Positions 55,569-64,000 of a stretch of DNA of 64,000 bases are shown piece after piece; position 1 is the stretch's first letter; each line of letters begins with the position of its first letter. The stretch comes from Deltaproteobacteria bacterium (GTDB lineage: Bacteria; Desulfobacterota; Desulfomonilia; UBA1062). A program made the position numbers and the translations under genes. Where the stretch lies: the NCBI GenBank assembly GCA_011046135.1, contig DSBG01000136.1:29946-93945 (forward strand). Direction: 5' to 3'. The notes under the pieces were generated by a model. The model searched no databases, was not told where the DNA came from, and was given only the letters and a program-made list of their open reading frames with translations.

Positions 55569-56642
55569 TCATTCCCCCATGCGGGCAGTGATGAGCACGT
55601 CCTTGCCCAGGCTCTTCAGCCCTGTTATCACAAGGGGCAGCGCATCCGCAACGCTTTCCGGAGAACCCCAGTTCACCAGGGGAATGCCTCCTCCAAAGAG
55701 CTTCGGTGCGATGAACAGCATAACCTCATCCACGAGAGAAGACTGGATGAGGCTTGAGAATGTGGCGCTTCCGCCTTCCACAAGGACCGCATGCATTCCC
55801 ATCGCTCCCAGGGTTGAAAAGATGTCCTTCCAGGGAATTCTTCCCCGGTGATCCGCAGGAATCACCTTCACGCGGGGACCACCCACAGTGATGTTCCCCG
55901 GGCCCTCAGGTGGCTTTGCGGTGATCAGGAGTGTGTCCTCACCAAGACAGCGGGCGTCGGGAGGAATCCGGAGCTTCGGGTCGACGATGACCCGCACCGG
56001 GTTTCTGCCTCCGGGTATCCTGCAGGTGAGTTGAGGATCATCGGCGATTACCGTACCGATGCCCACGAGGATGCCGTCCACCTCGTTCCTGATTTCATGG
56101 ACATAGGCCCGCGACTCCTCGGAACTGATCCACCGGGAATCACCTCGATCAGTGGCAATTCGTGCATCGAGACTCATGGCGGCCTTCAGGATCACATGGG
56201 GACGATTGCAGCGTATCCATGTCTCGTAGAAACGGATGAGCTCTCGTGCCCGTGCTTCTTCAACCCCGACGAGCACCTCGATCCCTTCTCCTCGGAGACG
56301 CTCAATGCCCTTTCCGGCAACAACGGGGTTGGGATCCGGGGTGCCGACAACGACGCGGGAGATGCCGGAGGCAATGATTGCATCGGTGCACGGTGGTGTC
56401 CTGCCGTAGTGGTTACAGGGTTCGAGGGTGACGTAGAGTGTGGAGCCTTTTGCCTTTAGACCGGAAGCCTGCAGGGCATGGATCTCTGCGTGGGGTTGGC
56501 CGGCCTTGGGGTGGTACCCGCTGCCGACGATTGTGGCGTCCCGGACGACAACGGCACCCACCGGCGGGTTCGGCGCCGTTCTTCCGAGTCCCTGACGTGC
56601 CAGGGAGATGGCTTCCTGCATGAAACGCTCATCGGGGGTCAT
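55569..56642 (-). CDS. ribD: bifunctional deaminase/reductase RibD
   Basis: MQEAISLARQGLGRTAPNPPVGAVVV...HAEIHALQASGLKAKGSTLYVTLEPCNHYGRTPPCTDAII; VILKAAMSLDARIATDRGDSRWIS. Confidence 0.98.
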   Translation of the reverse strand: MTPDERFMQEAISLARQGLGRTAPNPPVGAVVVRDATIVGSGYHPKAGQPHAEIHALQASGLKAKGSTLYVTLEPCNHYGRTPPCTDAIIASGISRVVVGTPDPNPVVAGKGIERLRGEGIEVLVGVEEARARELIRFYETWIRCNRPHVILKAAMSLDARIATDRGDSRWISSEESRAYVHEIRNEVDGILVGIGTVIADDPQLTCRIPGGRNPVRVIVDPKLRIPPDARCLGEDTLLITAKPPEGPGNITVGGPRVKVIPADHRGRIPWKDIFSTLGAMGMHAVLVEGGSATFSSLIQSSLVDEVMLFIAPKLFGGGIPLVNWGSPESVADALPLVITGLKSLGKDVLITARMGE

Positions 56643-57097
56643 TTCTTCGCCTTGCCGAGACCCTTGATCTCCTGCATGAACTCCCTGACATCCTTGAACT
56701 CCCGGTACACCGAGGCAAACCGCACGTAGGCAATGGGATCAACCCCGTGGAGAGCATCCATGATCTTCTCCCCGATGTAGGAGGACGGCACCTCTTTTTC
56801 CCAGGTGGAGTGAATGTCCGACACGATGGCATCTTTGATGGAGACAATGGTTTCCATACTCACGGGACGCTTCTCACAGGCCTTGGTGAGACCGGAGATC
56901 ACTTTCTCGGGGTTGAATGGCTCTCTCCTGCCGTCCTTCTTGATGACCACCGGGAAGAAATCCTCGATGGTCTCGTAGGTGGTGAACCGGCACCCACAGG
57001 TGATGCACTCCCTCCTGCGTCTGATTGAGTCACCATCCCGACTGATCCTGGACTGAATCACCTTGTCTTCAAGTCCAGAACACCTTGGGCACCTCAT
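56639..57097 (-). CDS. nrdR: transcriptional repressor NrdR
   Basis: MRCPRCSGLEDKVIQSRISRDGDSIRRRRECITCGCRFTTYETIE. Confidence 0.98.
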   Translation of the reverse strand: MRCPRCSGLEDKVIQSRISRDGDSIRRRRECITCGCRFTTYETIEDFFPVVIKKDGRREPFNPEKVISGLTKACEKRPVSMETIVSIKDAIVSDIHSTWEKEVPSSYIGEKIMDALHGVDPIAYVRFASVYREFKDVREFMQEIKGLGKAKK

Positions 57098-57100
57098 TCA

Positions 57101-58348
57101 TCACATCTCCTGGTAGATGGGAAACCTCGCGGTGAGTTGTCCGACCTCGCCGCGCACCTTCTCGATGACCGCAGGATCACCCTTTGCTTCGATCACCCGG
57201 GCGATACACGAAGCAACCAGTCGCATCTCGTCCTCCCCCATTCCCCTCGTGGTCAGGGCCGGTGTCCCGATCCTGATGCCCGAGGTGACGAACGGGCTTC
57301 TCGTCTCAAAGGGGATGGTGTTCTTGTTCACCGTGATCCAGGCGTCGTCGAGATAGGCCTCGGCGTCTTTTCCCGTGATGTCCTTGTTCGTGAGATCGAT
57401 GAGCATGAGATGGTTGTCGGTCCCGCCGGAGACCAGAGAAAAGCCCTGTTCGATCAGTTCCTCTGCAAGGGCCCTGGCGTTGCGCACGACCTGGTTCTGG
57501 TACTCTCCGAACTCAGGCGTCATGGCCTCCTTGAATGCAACGGCCTTTGCGGCGATCACGTGCATCAGCGGTCCACCCTGCATGCCTGGGAAAACCCGGG
57601 AATTCAGAGTCTTTGCATGCTTCTCTCTGCACAGGATCATCCCTCCCCGCGGGCCCCTGAGGGTCTTGTGGGTCGTGGTGGTGACGAAGTCTGCATACGG
57701 CACCGGGCTCGGGTGGAGACCTGCAGCCACGAGTCCGGCGATGTGCGCCATGTCCACCATGAAATAGGCGCCGACCTCATCTGCGATCTCCTTGAAGACC
57801 TGATAGTCGATAATTCGCGGATAGGCACTGGCACCGGCAATGATGAGCTTCGGAGTGTGTTTTTTCGCCAGATCCCTGACCTCGTCATAGTCGATGCGGT
57901 GCGTGTCTTTTCTTACCCCGTAGGGAATCACGTTGTAGAGCTTGCCGGAAAAATTCACGGGAGAACCCATGGAGAGGTGTCCTCCATGGGGCAGACTCAT
58001 ACCCAGATACGTGTCCCCCACATCCAGGATCGAGAAATAGACGGCCATATTCGCCTGGGAGCCTGAATGCGGCTGCACGTTCGCGTGGTCTGCACCGAAA
58101 AGCTTCTTTGCGCGTTCAATGGCAAAATCTTCTGCCATATCAACATGCTCGCACCCGCCGTAGTATCGCTTGGAAGGATACCCCTCGGCATACTTGTTAG
58201 TCATCACGCATCCCTGGGCTTCGAGCACGGCCTTGCTCACGATGTTCTCGGATGCGATGAGTTCGAGCTTGTTCTGCTGCCTTTTCAGTTCGTTCCGGAT
58301 GGCTTCATAGATCTCCGGGTCGGTTGCGCGGATTGATTCATCGTTCAT
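57101..58348 (-). CDS. glyA: serine hydroxymethyltransferase
   Basis: [101 protein letters not shown]. Confidence 0.99.
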   Translation of the reverse strand: MNDESIRATDPEIYEAIRNELKRQQNKLELIASENIVSKAVLEAQGCVMTNKYAEGYPSKRYYGGCEHVDMAEDFAIERAKKLFGADHANVQPHSGSQANMAVYFSILDVGDTYLGMSLPHGGHLSMGSPVNFSGKLYNVIPYGVRKDTHRIDYDEVRDLAKKHTPKLIIAGASAYPRIIDYQVFKEIADEVGAYFMVDMAHIAGLVAAGLHPSPVPYADFVTTTTHKTLRGPRGGMILCREKHAKTLNSRVFPGMQGGPLMHVIAAKAVAFKEAMTPEFGEYQNQVVRNARALAEELIEQGFSLVSGGTDNHLMLIDLTNKDITGKDAEAYLDDAWITVNKNTIPFETRSPFVTSGIRIGTPALTTRGMGEDEMRLVASCIARVIEAKGDPAVIEKVRGEVGQLTARFPIYQEM

Positions 58349-58821
58349 GTCGATCTCTTCTCCCCTTTCGATGCCTGTGTGGTCTGTTCTCGTATCTTCT
58401 CGATCTTCCTGACCCGTTCCAGGTGACGCCCTCCCTCGAAGGGGGTCGCCAGCCAGAGTTCCACGATGTCCTGTGCCACTCCCGGTCCGAGCACCCGGCC
58501 GCCCAGGATGAGGCAGTTGGCGTCGTTGTGGAGGCGGGCCATACGGGCCGTGTATCCATCATGGCACAAGGCGCCACGCACCCCCGGCATCCGGTTTGCA
58601 CACATCGACATCCCGATGCCGGTTCCGCAGATCAGGACAGCCCTGTCGCACGCACCCCTGACAAGGAGTTCCAGGGCCTTCACAGCCATATCGGGATAAT
58701 CGACCGATTCCGGTCCGTGGGTCCCGAGATCGAGGGCTTCGTGTCCGTGGGCAATAATGCTCTCTTTCACCGGCCCCTTGAGAAGCAGCCCCCCATGGTC
58801 GCATGAAACAGCTATTTTCAT
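58345..58821 (-). CDS. rpiB: ribose 5-phosphate isomerase B
   Basis: [86 protein letters not shown]; start trimmed to ATG at 58821. Confidence 0.97.
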   Translation of the reverse strand: MKIAVSCDHGGLLLKGPVKESIIAHGHEALDLGTHGPESVDYPDMAVKALELLVRGACDRAVLICGTGIGMSMCANRMPGVRGALCHDGYTARMARLHNDANCLILGGRVLGPGVAQDIVELWLATPFEGGRHLERVRKIEKIREQTTQASKGEKRST

Positions 58822-60047
58822 GGAGTCTTTCCAATCACCAGGGCAACATTCTGTCCCCCGAAGCCGAAGGAGTTGTTCAGACAGTAGGAGGTCTGCGTCC
58901 CGATGGCGGTATGGGGGACATAGTTGAGATCGCATTCCGGATCAGGAGTGTCGAGATTGATGGTCGGCGGAAGCATCCCCGCTCTCAACGCCAGGATGCA
59001 GATGACCGTCTCCAGGCTCGCCGTGCCCCCGATGAGGTGGCCTGTCATGGATTTCGTGGAACTCACGGGAATGTCATAGGCACGTGATCCGAAAACCTCC
59101 TTGATGGCAAAGGTCTCTGTCTTGTCGTTGAGCGGCGTGGAGGTTCCGTGGGCATTGATGTACCCGATGTCCTCCTTTGCAACACCGGCATCACCGATGG
59201 CACGCTCCATGGCATAGATAATCGCCTTTGCCTCGGGATCCGGGGCCACGATGTGATAGGCATCCTGGCTCATCCCGATCCCGCAGATCTCTGCGAAGAT
59301 CGTTGCCCCGCGTTCTCGGGCGCGGGAATACTCCTCAAAGACGAGAACGGCTCCCCCCTCCGACATGACAAAGCCATCCCGGTCCCTGTCAAAGGGACGG
59401 GATGCCCTCGCTGGGTCATCGTTGCGTGAGGACAACGCCTTCATCGCTGCAAATGCGCTCAGTGCAAAGGGCGTGAGGCATGCCTCCACCCCGCCGGCGA
59501 TCATACAGTCGGCATCCCCACACTGGATGAGACGATGTGCGACAGCAATGGCATGCCCACCCGTTGCACATGCCGTCGCGAGACCCATGCCTGGCCCACG
59601 GGCGCCGATGCGGATCGCGAGCTCTCCGGAGGCCATGTTCCCGATGAACATGGTGACCGTCAGCGGAGAAATCCGCCTGGGACCGCGGGAATTGAAATTC
59701 AGAATCTGCTCCTCGAGGCTTGCAACGCCCCCCGCTCCAGATCCAACGAGAACCCCGATCCTTTCAGGAGCGTATGCATCCTGTGTGAGGCCTGCATGGT
59801 GGTATGCATCGAGACCACAGGATATGGCCATCTGGGTGAACCTGTCGGTATGACGCAGTTCCTTGCCTGAAAGATGTACTGAAGGATCGAAGCCTTTTGC
59901 AGGACCGCCGAAACGAACCGGGAGCTCCTCGAAGGATGGAATGGAGGTTATCCCAGAGCGTCCATGGATCAGATGTTCCCAGAATGAATGGATATCACTC
60001 CCCAGGGGAGAGACTACACCGAAACCGGTGACTGCAACCTGTTTCAT
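58818..60047 (-). CDS. fabF: beta-ketoacyl-ACP synthase II
   Basis: VAVTGFGVVSPLGSDIHSFWEHLIHGRSGI; ATACATGGHAIAVAHRLIQCGDADCMIAGGVEA; INAHGTSTPLNDKTET; NSFGFGGQNV. Confidence 0.97.
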   Translation of the reverse strand: MKQVAVTGFGVVSPLGSDIHSFWEHLIHGRSGITSIPSFEELPVRFGGPAKGFDPSVHLSGKELRHTDRFTQMAISCGLDAYHHAGLTQDAYAPERIGVLVGSGAGGVASLEEQILNFNSRGPRRISPLTVTMFIGNMASGELAIRIGARGPGMGLATACATGGHAIAVAHRLIQCGDADCMIAGGVEACLTPFALSAFAAMKALSSRNDDPARASRPFDRDRDGFVMSEGGAVLVFEEYSRARERGATIFAEICGIGMSQDAYHIVAPDPEAKAIIYAMERAIGDAGVAKEDIGYINAHGTSTPLNDKTETFAIKEVFGSRAYDIPVSSTKSMTGHLIGGTASLETVICILALRAGMLPPTINLDTPDPECDLNYVPHTAIGTQTSYCLNNSFGFGGQNVALVIGKTP

Positions 60048-60055
60048 CTACGTCA

Positions 60056-60289
60056 TCATATCTTTGAACGAACGTAGTCTATGGCATCCTTCACGAGCTT
60101 TATCTTTTCGGCATCCTCGTCGGGAATCTCGATGTTAAACTCTTCCTCGACCGTCATGATAAGCTCGACCAAATCAAGGGAGTCTGCACCGAGATCATCG
60201 GCAAAGGACATCTCCGGCAACACCTCGGAGATGTCCTTCTCAAGCTGCTCAGCAATCAGTTGAATGACGCGCTGTTGAACATCAACCAT
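60056..60289 (-). CDS. acpP: acyl carrier protein
   Basis: [45 protein letters not shown] (DSL phosphopantetheine site). Confidence 0.98.
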   Translation of the reverse strand: MVDVQQRVIQLIAEQLEKDISEVLPEMSFADDLGADSLDLVELIMTVEEEFNIEIPDEDAEKIKLVKDAIDYVRSKI

Positions 60290-60330
60290 GAAATTCGTCC
60301 TCCTTTATGGTTTATGCGTCCCTGGGCGAA

Positions 60331-61071
60331 TCACACGTATAATCCACCATCCACGACAAGGACCTGCCCTGTAATATACGAACTGAGTTCAGAACAAAGA
60401 AAAAGAACAACGCCGGCCACGTCCTCGGGGCTTCCGATCCTGCTCAAGGGGATAGCTTTTCGAAGAGCGTCCTGATCCAGAGACCGGGTCATTTCAGTAT
60501 CGATGAGACCAGGTGCTACCGCATTCACCAGTACCCCCCTGGGAGCCAGTTCCTTTGCAAAGCTCTTCGTCATGCCGATGAGCCCGGCTTTCGTGGCCGA
60601 GTAGGCGCTCTGCCCCGCATTCCCCCCGAGGCCCACGATGGAAGAGATCGTCACGATTCTTCCCCGTCTTTGCTTTATCATAGATCGAGCGGCGTGAAAA
60701 GCGCAGAAAAACGCACCCTTGAGATTTACATCCAGCATCTCACCGAGCGTTTCCGGCTTGAGCCTCAGGAGCAGGGCATCCTTGGAGATCCCGGCATTGT
60801 TCACCAGGATATCGATCTTTCCATGCCGCTGCACAATGTCATGGATGCACGAGCCAACCACCTGTTCATCGGTCACGTCAAAGCCCAGGATCTCGGCACT
60901 TCCTCCGGAGGCAATCACGCTTTCGGCAACCTCGTGCGCCCCCACCTGGTGCTGCCGGTAATTCACGATCACATGGGCGCCCGAAGACCCGAGCACCTTC
61001 GCGATGGCAGCGCCGATCCCCCGGCTGGCCCCCGTGACAAGGGCAACCTGTGCGTGCAGGTCAATGTTCAT
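60331..61071 (-). CDS. fabG: 3-oxoacyl-ACP reductase FabG
   Basis: [89 protein letters not shown]. Confidence 0.97.
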   Translation of the reverse strand: MNIDLHAQVALVTGASRGIGAAIAKVLGSSGAHVIVNYRQHQVGAHEVAESVIASGGSAEILGFDVTDEQVVGSCIHDIVQRHGKIDILVNNAGISKDALLLRLKPETLGEMLDVNLKGAFFCAFHAARSMIKQRRGRIVTISSIVGLGGNAGQSAYSATKAGLIGMTKSFAKELAPRGVLVNAVAPGLIDTEMTRSLDQDALRKAIPLSRIGSPEDVAGVVLFLCSELSSYITGQVLVVDGGLYV

Positions 61072-61912
61072 GGCTTGTGATCACCTCCACCTGCGCCTCG
61101 GGTACGATCCGCTTCACAAGAGGTGCGAGCACCGATTTCGGCCCGATTTCAATAAAACGTTCTATCCCGCTTCCGACAACATGCCGTACCGATTCCTCCC
61201 ACAGGAGCGGTGAGGTCAGCTGCTCCGCGAGGAGATCTCTGATGGCTTCAGGTTCACTGGCTTCGCGGGCGGTTGCATTGAACACGACCCGTGCTTCAGG
61301 GCTCGTGATGGAGGCCTGTTCGAGGTATGCCCTCAGGGCCTTCTGTGCGGGTTCCATGAGCGGACAGTGTGAGGCGACCTCAACCTTCAGGGGAACCACC
61401 CGTTTTGCACCCCGTTCCTTCAATATCGACATGGCATCCGGCAGCGAGGACCGCCTGCCAGATATGACCACCTGAGAAGCCCCGTTGTTGTTGGCAACCC
61501 AGACATCTTCCACACCATCGAGGATTGAACGGACCTCGTCGGCCGTAAGACCCATGACCGCAGCCATGCCTCCGAGTCCATGGGGTTGAGCTTCCTCCAT
61601 ACATGCAGCCCGATGAAGGATGAGTCCAAAGGCCTCCTCGAAGGTCAGCGCCCCTGCTGCTACCAGGGCCATATATTCACCAAGGCTGTGTCCCATAACA
61701 ACATCAGGGCTCGTGTATCCAGACTGCTCCCACAGCGCGTGACACACGGAGAGGATCGCCGGCTGAGCGTTCCTGGTCTGATCGAGCTCCTCCCCAGGGC
61801 CATGCTCCATAAGACGGACAAGGTCATCCTTCAGGGCACCATGCAGCCTGAGCTGCCGGGACATGCCCGTGAACTGAGTCCCCTGGCCTGGGAAGATCAG
61901 GCAATACGGCAT
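61061..61912 (-). CDS. fabD: malonyl-CoA:ACP transacylase
   Basis: [58 protein letters not shown] at 61915 is an alternative start. Confidence 0.96.
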   Translation of the reverse strand: MPYCLIFPGQGTQFTGMSRQLRLHGALKDDLVRLMEHGPGEELDQTRNAQPAILSVCHALWEQSGYTSPDVVMGHSLGEYMALVAAGALTFEEAFGLILHRAACMEEAQPHGLGGMAAVMGLTADEVRSILDGVEDVWVANNNGASQVVISGRRSSLPDAMSILKERGAKRVVPLKVEVASHCPLMEPAQKALRAYLEQASITSPEARVVFNATAREASEPEAIRDLLAEQLTSPLLWEESVRHVVGSGIERFIEIGPKSVLAPLVKRIVPEAQVEVITSHEH

Positions 61913-62097
61913 CACTCGGATTCTTTGATCTTGATTACCTCTCTGCCCTTATAGTATCCGCAGTTGGGGCAGATCTTGTGGGGCGGCTTCGGCTCCTGGC
62001 AGTTGGAGCAGAAGGAAACTGCGGGCTCGCTGATGGCATCGTTGGCCCTGCGCTTGTCCCTACGGGCGCTGGAATGTCTCCTCTTTGGTAACGGCAT
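61912..62097 (-). CDS. rpmF: 50S ribosomal protein L32
   Basis: MPLPKRRHSSARRDKRRANDAISEPAVSFCSNCQEPKPPHKICPNCGYYKGREVI. Confidence 0.98.
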   Translation of the reverse strand: MPLPKRRHSSARRDKRRANDAISEPAVSFCSNCQEPKPPHKICPNCGYYKGREVIKIKESE

Positions 62098-62106
62098 GAA
62101 TTGTAT

Positions 62107-62658
62107 CTACCTCCTGATATTGTTCTTCAATGCTGCGAGTTTCTGAAATCTGGGATCCCACTGCTGGCTGCAGGCACACGGACCTTCGTTGAGACTCGTG
62201 CCGCAGTTCGAACACAGCCCCTTACAGTCCTGACTGCACAGATAGATGATGGGCAGAGAGAGTACGAGTTCTGAAACTATGTATTCTCCAAGCTGTATCT
62301 CCTTGCGGTAATACCCTGTCTCCCGTGCCTGCCGCTGAGCCTCCAGGTTTCCCTGCATGTCTGATGCAGCCGACAGGTAATCGCTGTTCAGGTGAAGATT
62401 CACATCCTGTGTCATGGGGGCCAGGCACCGGGAGCAGAGCGTATGGACAGAACCGATGACATCCACTGATACGTGTATCCGTTCAATGAACTTCTCTATT
62501 ACGAAATGCACGTGGAAAGGATCAGTGACCGAGAGATCAGTGTTGTCGAGAACCCCCTGAACCACTTCGGGACAGATGCTGACATCACGCTCGAGGCCTG
62601 CTTCACCGATGGTCTCGGGTATGATCCTGATTTCTCCGAATGTACGCAATTTTTCCAT
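62107..62658 (-). CDS. DUF177 / YceD family protein
   Basis: VIGSVHTLCSRCLAPMTQDVNLHLNSDYL; IVSELVLSLPIIYLCSQDCKGLCSNCGTSLNEGPCACSQQWDPRFQKLAAL; directly upstream of rpmF. Confidence 0.93.
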   Translation of the reverse strand: MEKLRTFGEIRIIPETIGEAGLERDVSICPEVVQGVLDNTDLSVTDPFHVHFVIEKFIERIHVSVDVIGSVHTLCSRCLAPMTQDVNLHLNSDYLSAASDMQGNLEAQRQARETGYYRKEIQLGEYIVSELVLSLPIIYLCSQDCKGLCSNCGTSLNEGPCACSQQWDPRFQKLAALKNNIRR

Positions 62659-62870
62659 GGTAGTAGCCCAAGCTACTATTGCATCGTGGATTCTTTGTCA
62701 AGCGAACATGCATGGCCAGGATTGGAGATCTTCCCTCATTCTCATGATACCAAAGGGGTACACGGTATCCGGTTCCATGCTGCGCGAGAATGAACAGTCC
62801 ATTCATCCGCTGTTCTCTCCGGGCAAGCTCGCCATTGACACAGGACAAAACGCCGTATAGGGATAGCCCT

Positions 62871-63779
62871 ATGAAAACCCCCATCGTCGCGTGGATCGAC
62901 GGCTCGTTCGCCGACTCTGAGCAGGCCACTGTCCCCATCCTTTCCCACAGTTTCAGCCGGGCGTCTGCCATCTTCGAGGTTCTCTCCATCATCGATGCAG
63001 ACTCCGGGCCTGCCATGCTCTGCCTGGAGGAGCACGTGGACCGGTTCTTCTCCAGCGCCCAGAGGACCTACCTGACGATTCCCTACAGCAGAGAGACGAT
63101 CAGGGACGCCCTCATCCAGACCGCGAGGAAGAATTCCGTCACCAACGGCCTGGCGAAATTCTATGCCTACTACACCGATCTGGAGCTGGGCAACCACGCA
63201 CCTCACCAGGTGTCTGTAGCCATCTTCTGCCTGGATTATACCGCTATCGGTGTGAATCAGAGGGATTTCTGGAAGCCGGTTTCCGTGGGCATCTCCCAGT
63301 ACCGGAAGCTCCACCCGCAGACAGCGGCGGTGCACGCCAAGGTGGTGGGCAACTACGTGAACGGCTACCTCGCCAGGACCGAGGTTCGGAGAAAGGGCTT
63401 CGAAGAAGCCCTCATGCTCGACACCAACGGGTTCATCGCCGAAGGCCCCACCTCGAACATCTTCCTCGTGAAGGGCTCCCACGTGGAGACCCCCACAGAG
63501 GAGAACGTGCTTCCCGGCATCACCCGCATGCTCATCATGGAGGTGCTCGCCGACATGGGATATCCCGTGAAGGAGGCGCACATCCTGCCGCAGGACCTGT
63601 GCCAGTACGACGAGGCCTTCTTTTCCGGGACGCTGAAGGCTGTCCAGCCCATCACGGTCATCGAGGGCTGTGAGTTCACCTCCCCGGGAGCGGTTACCGC
63701 GGCCCTGAAGAAAAAAATCCAGGAACTCGCAACAGGCACGATCCCCCGCTATCAGAGGTTTCTCACTTACCTTGCCTGA
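62871..63779 (+). CDS. ilvE: class IV aminotransferase (branched-chain aminotransferase-like)
   Basis: HSFSRASAIFEVLSIIDADSGPAMLCLEEHVDRFFSSAQRTYL; KVVGNYVNGYLARTEVRRKGFEEALMLDTNGFIAEGPTSNIFLVKG; start trimmed to ATG at 62871. Confidence 0.88.
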   Translation: MKTPIVAWIDGSFADSEQATVPILSHSFSRASAIFEVLSIIDADSGPAMLCLEEHVDRFFSSAQRTYLTIPYSRETIRDALIQTARKNSVTNGLAKFYAYYTDLELGNHAPHQVSVAIFCLDYTAIGVNQRDFWKPVSVGISQYRKLHPQTAAVHAKVVGNYVNGYLARTEVRRKGFEEALMLDTNGFIAEGPTSNIFLVKGSHVETPTEENVLPGITRMLIMEVLADMGYPVKEAHILPQDLCQYDEAFFSGTLKAVQPITVIEGCEFTSPGAVTAALKKKIQELATGTIPRYQRFLTYLA

Positions 63780-63924
63780 TCCGGAAATACGACACCTGCG
63801 GGCATGTTCGAACCAGGATTTTCTATAGTCACGTCTAACTCATTGATTATTGGCTCTACGTACTGAATATCCGGCGCTATTCCCTCTTGACAAGCACGGG
63901 CAATGATCATAGAACGAACTTCAT

Positions 63925-64000
63925 TCCTCGGTAGCTCAATCGGCAGAGCGGGTGGCTGTTAACCACTAGGTTGGGGGTTCAAGTCCCTCCCGGGGAGCCA
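63925..64000 (+). tRNA. tRNA-Asn (anticodon GTT), CCA encoded
   Basis: TCCTCGG/CCGGGGA acceptor pairing, anticodon loop CTGTTAA, T-arm GGGGGTTCAAGTCCCTCC, terminal GCCA; ends exactly at window end. Confidence 0.95.

Noticed and set aside
53718-56642. Possible FMN riboswitch for the rib operon
   Set aside because: Genes are contiguous from glyA through nusB with no leader of adequate length; no RFN-element motifs recognised.
57137-58066. 309-aa plus-strand ORF
   Set aside because: Antisense to glyA.
62742-63581. 279-aa minus-strand ORF, His/Gly/Val rich
   Set aside because: Antisense to the class IV aminotransferase gene.
1-64000. CRISPR arrays, IS elements, prophage, toxin-antitoxin or defence islands
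   Set aside because: No regularly spaced repeats, transposase/integrase motifs or known defence domains found; content is core-genome-like.

Overview
The window looks like an ordinary chromosomal segment from a Desulfobacterota (delta-proteobacteria)-like bacterium; this placement is inferred from gene content and order. It is densely packed, with many 4-nt or longer overlaps between adjacent genes. No CRISPR array, IS element, prophage or rRNA operon was seen. Main blocks: (1) response regulator, T2SSE-N/MinD-like ATPase fusion and mutS; (2) a minus-strand flagellar block fliK-flgD-flgE / motA-motB-motB-fliL-M-N-O-P-Q-R with two near-consensus sigma-54 promoters; (3) MFS, HAD, PAS-GGDEF and phosphoribosyltransferase genes; (4) a type II secretion/pseudopilin operon gspF-G-H-I-J-K-L-M-N headed by a PpiC-like lipoprotein, with no gspC/D/E here; (5) thiamine pyrophosphokinase, rfbC, RNase Z, nadE and RNase P RNA; (6) folD and gcvT-H-PA-PB, translationally coupled to an ECF sigma/anti-sigma pair; (7) a GT4 / methyltransferase / alpha-alpha-toroid / acyltransferase / B12-radical-SAM / methyltransferase cluster; (8) FapA-like plus pentapeptide-repeat genes, and trkH/trkA; (9) riboflavin operon with nusB, nrdR, glyA, rpiB; (10) fatty-acid synthesis cluster with rpmF and a DUF177 protein; (11) ilvE-like aminotransferase and tRNA-Asn. 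Best leads: a MotB paralogue with Ser at the proton-binding Asp position next to a canonical MotB; the conserved-looking GT4/MT/toroid cluster; a frameshifted small ORF at 40585-40841; the T2SSE-N/MinD fusion; and a stand-alone M17 N-domain protein.
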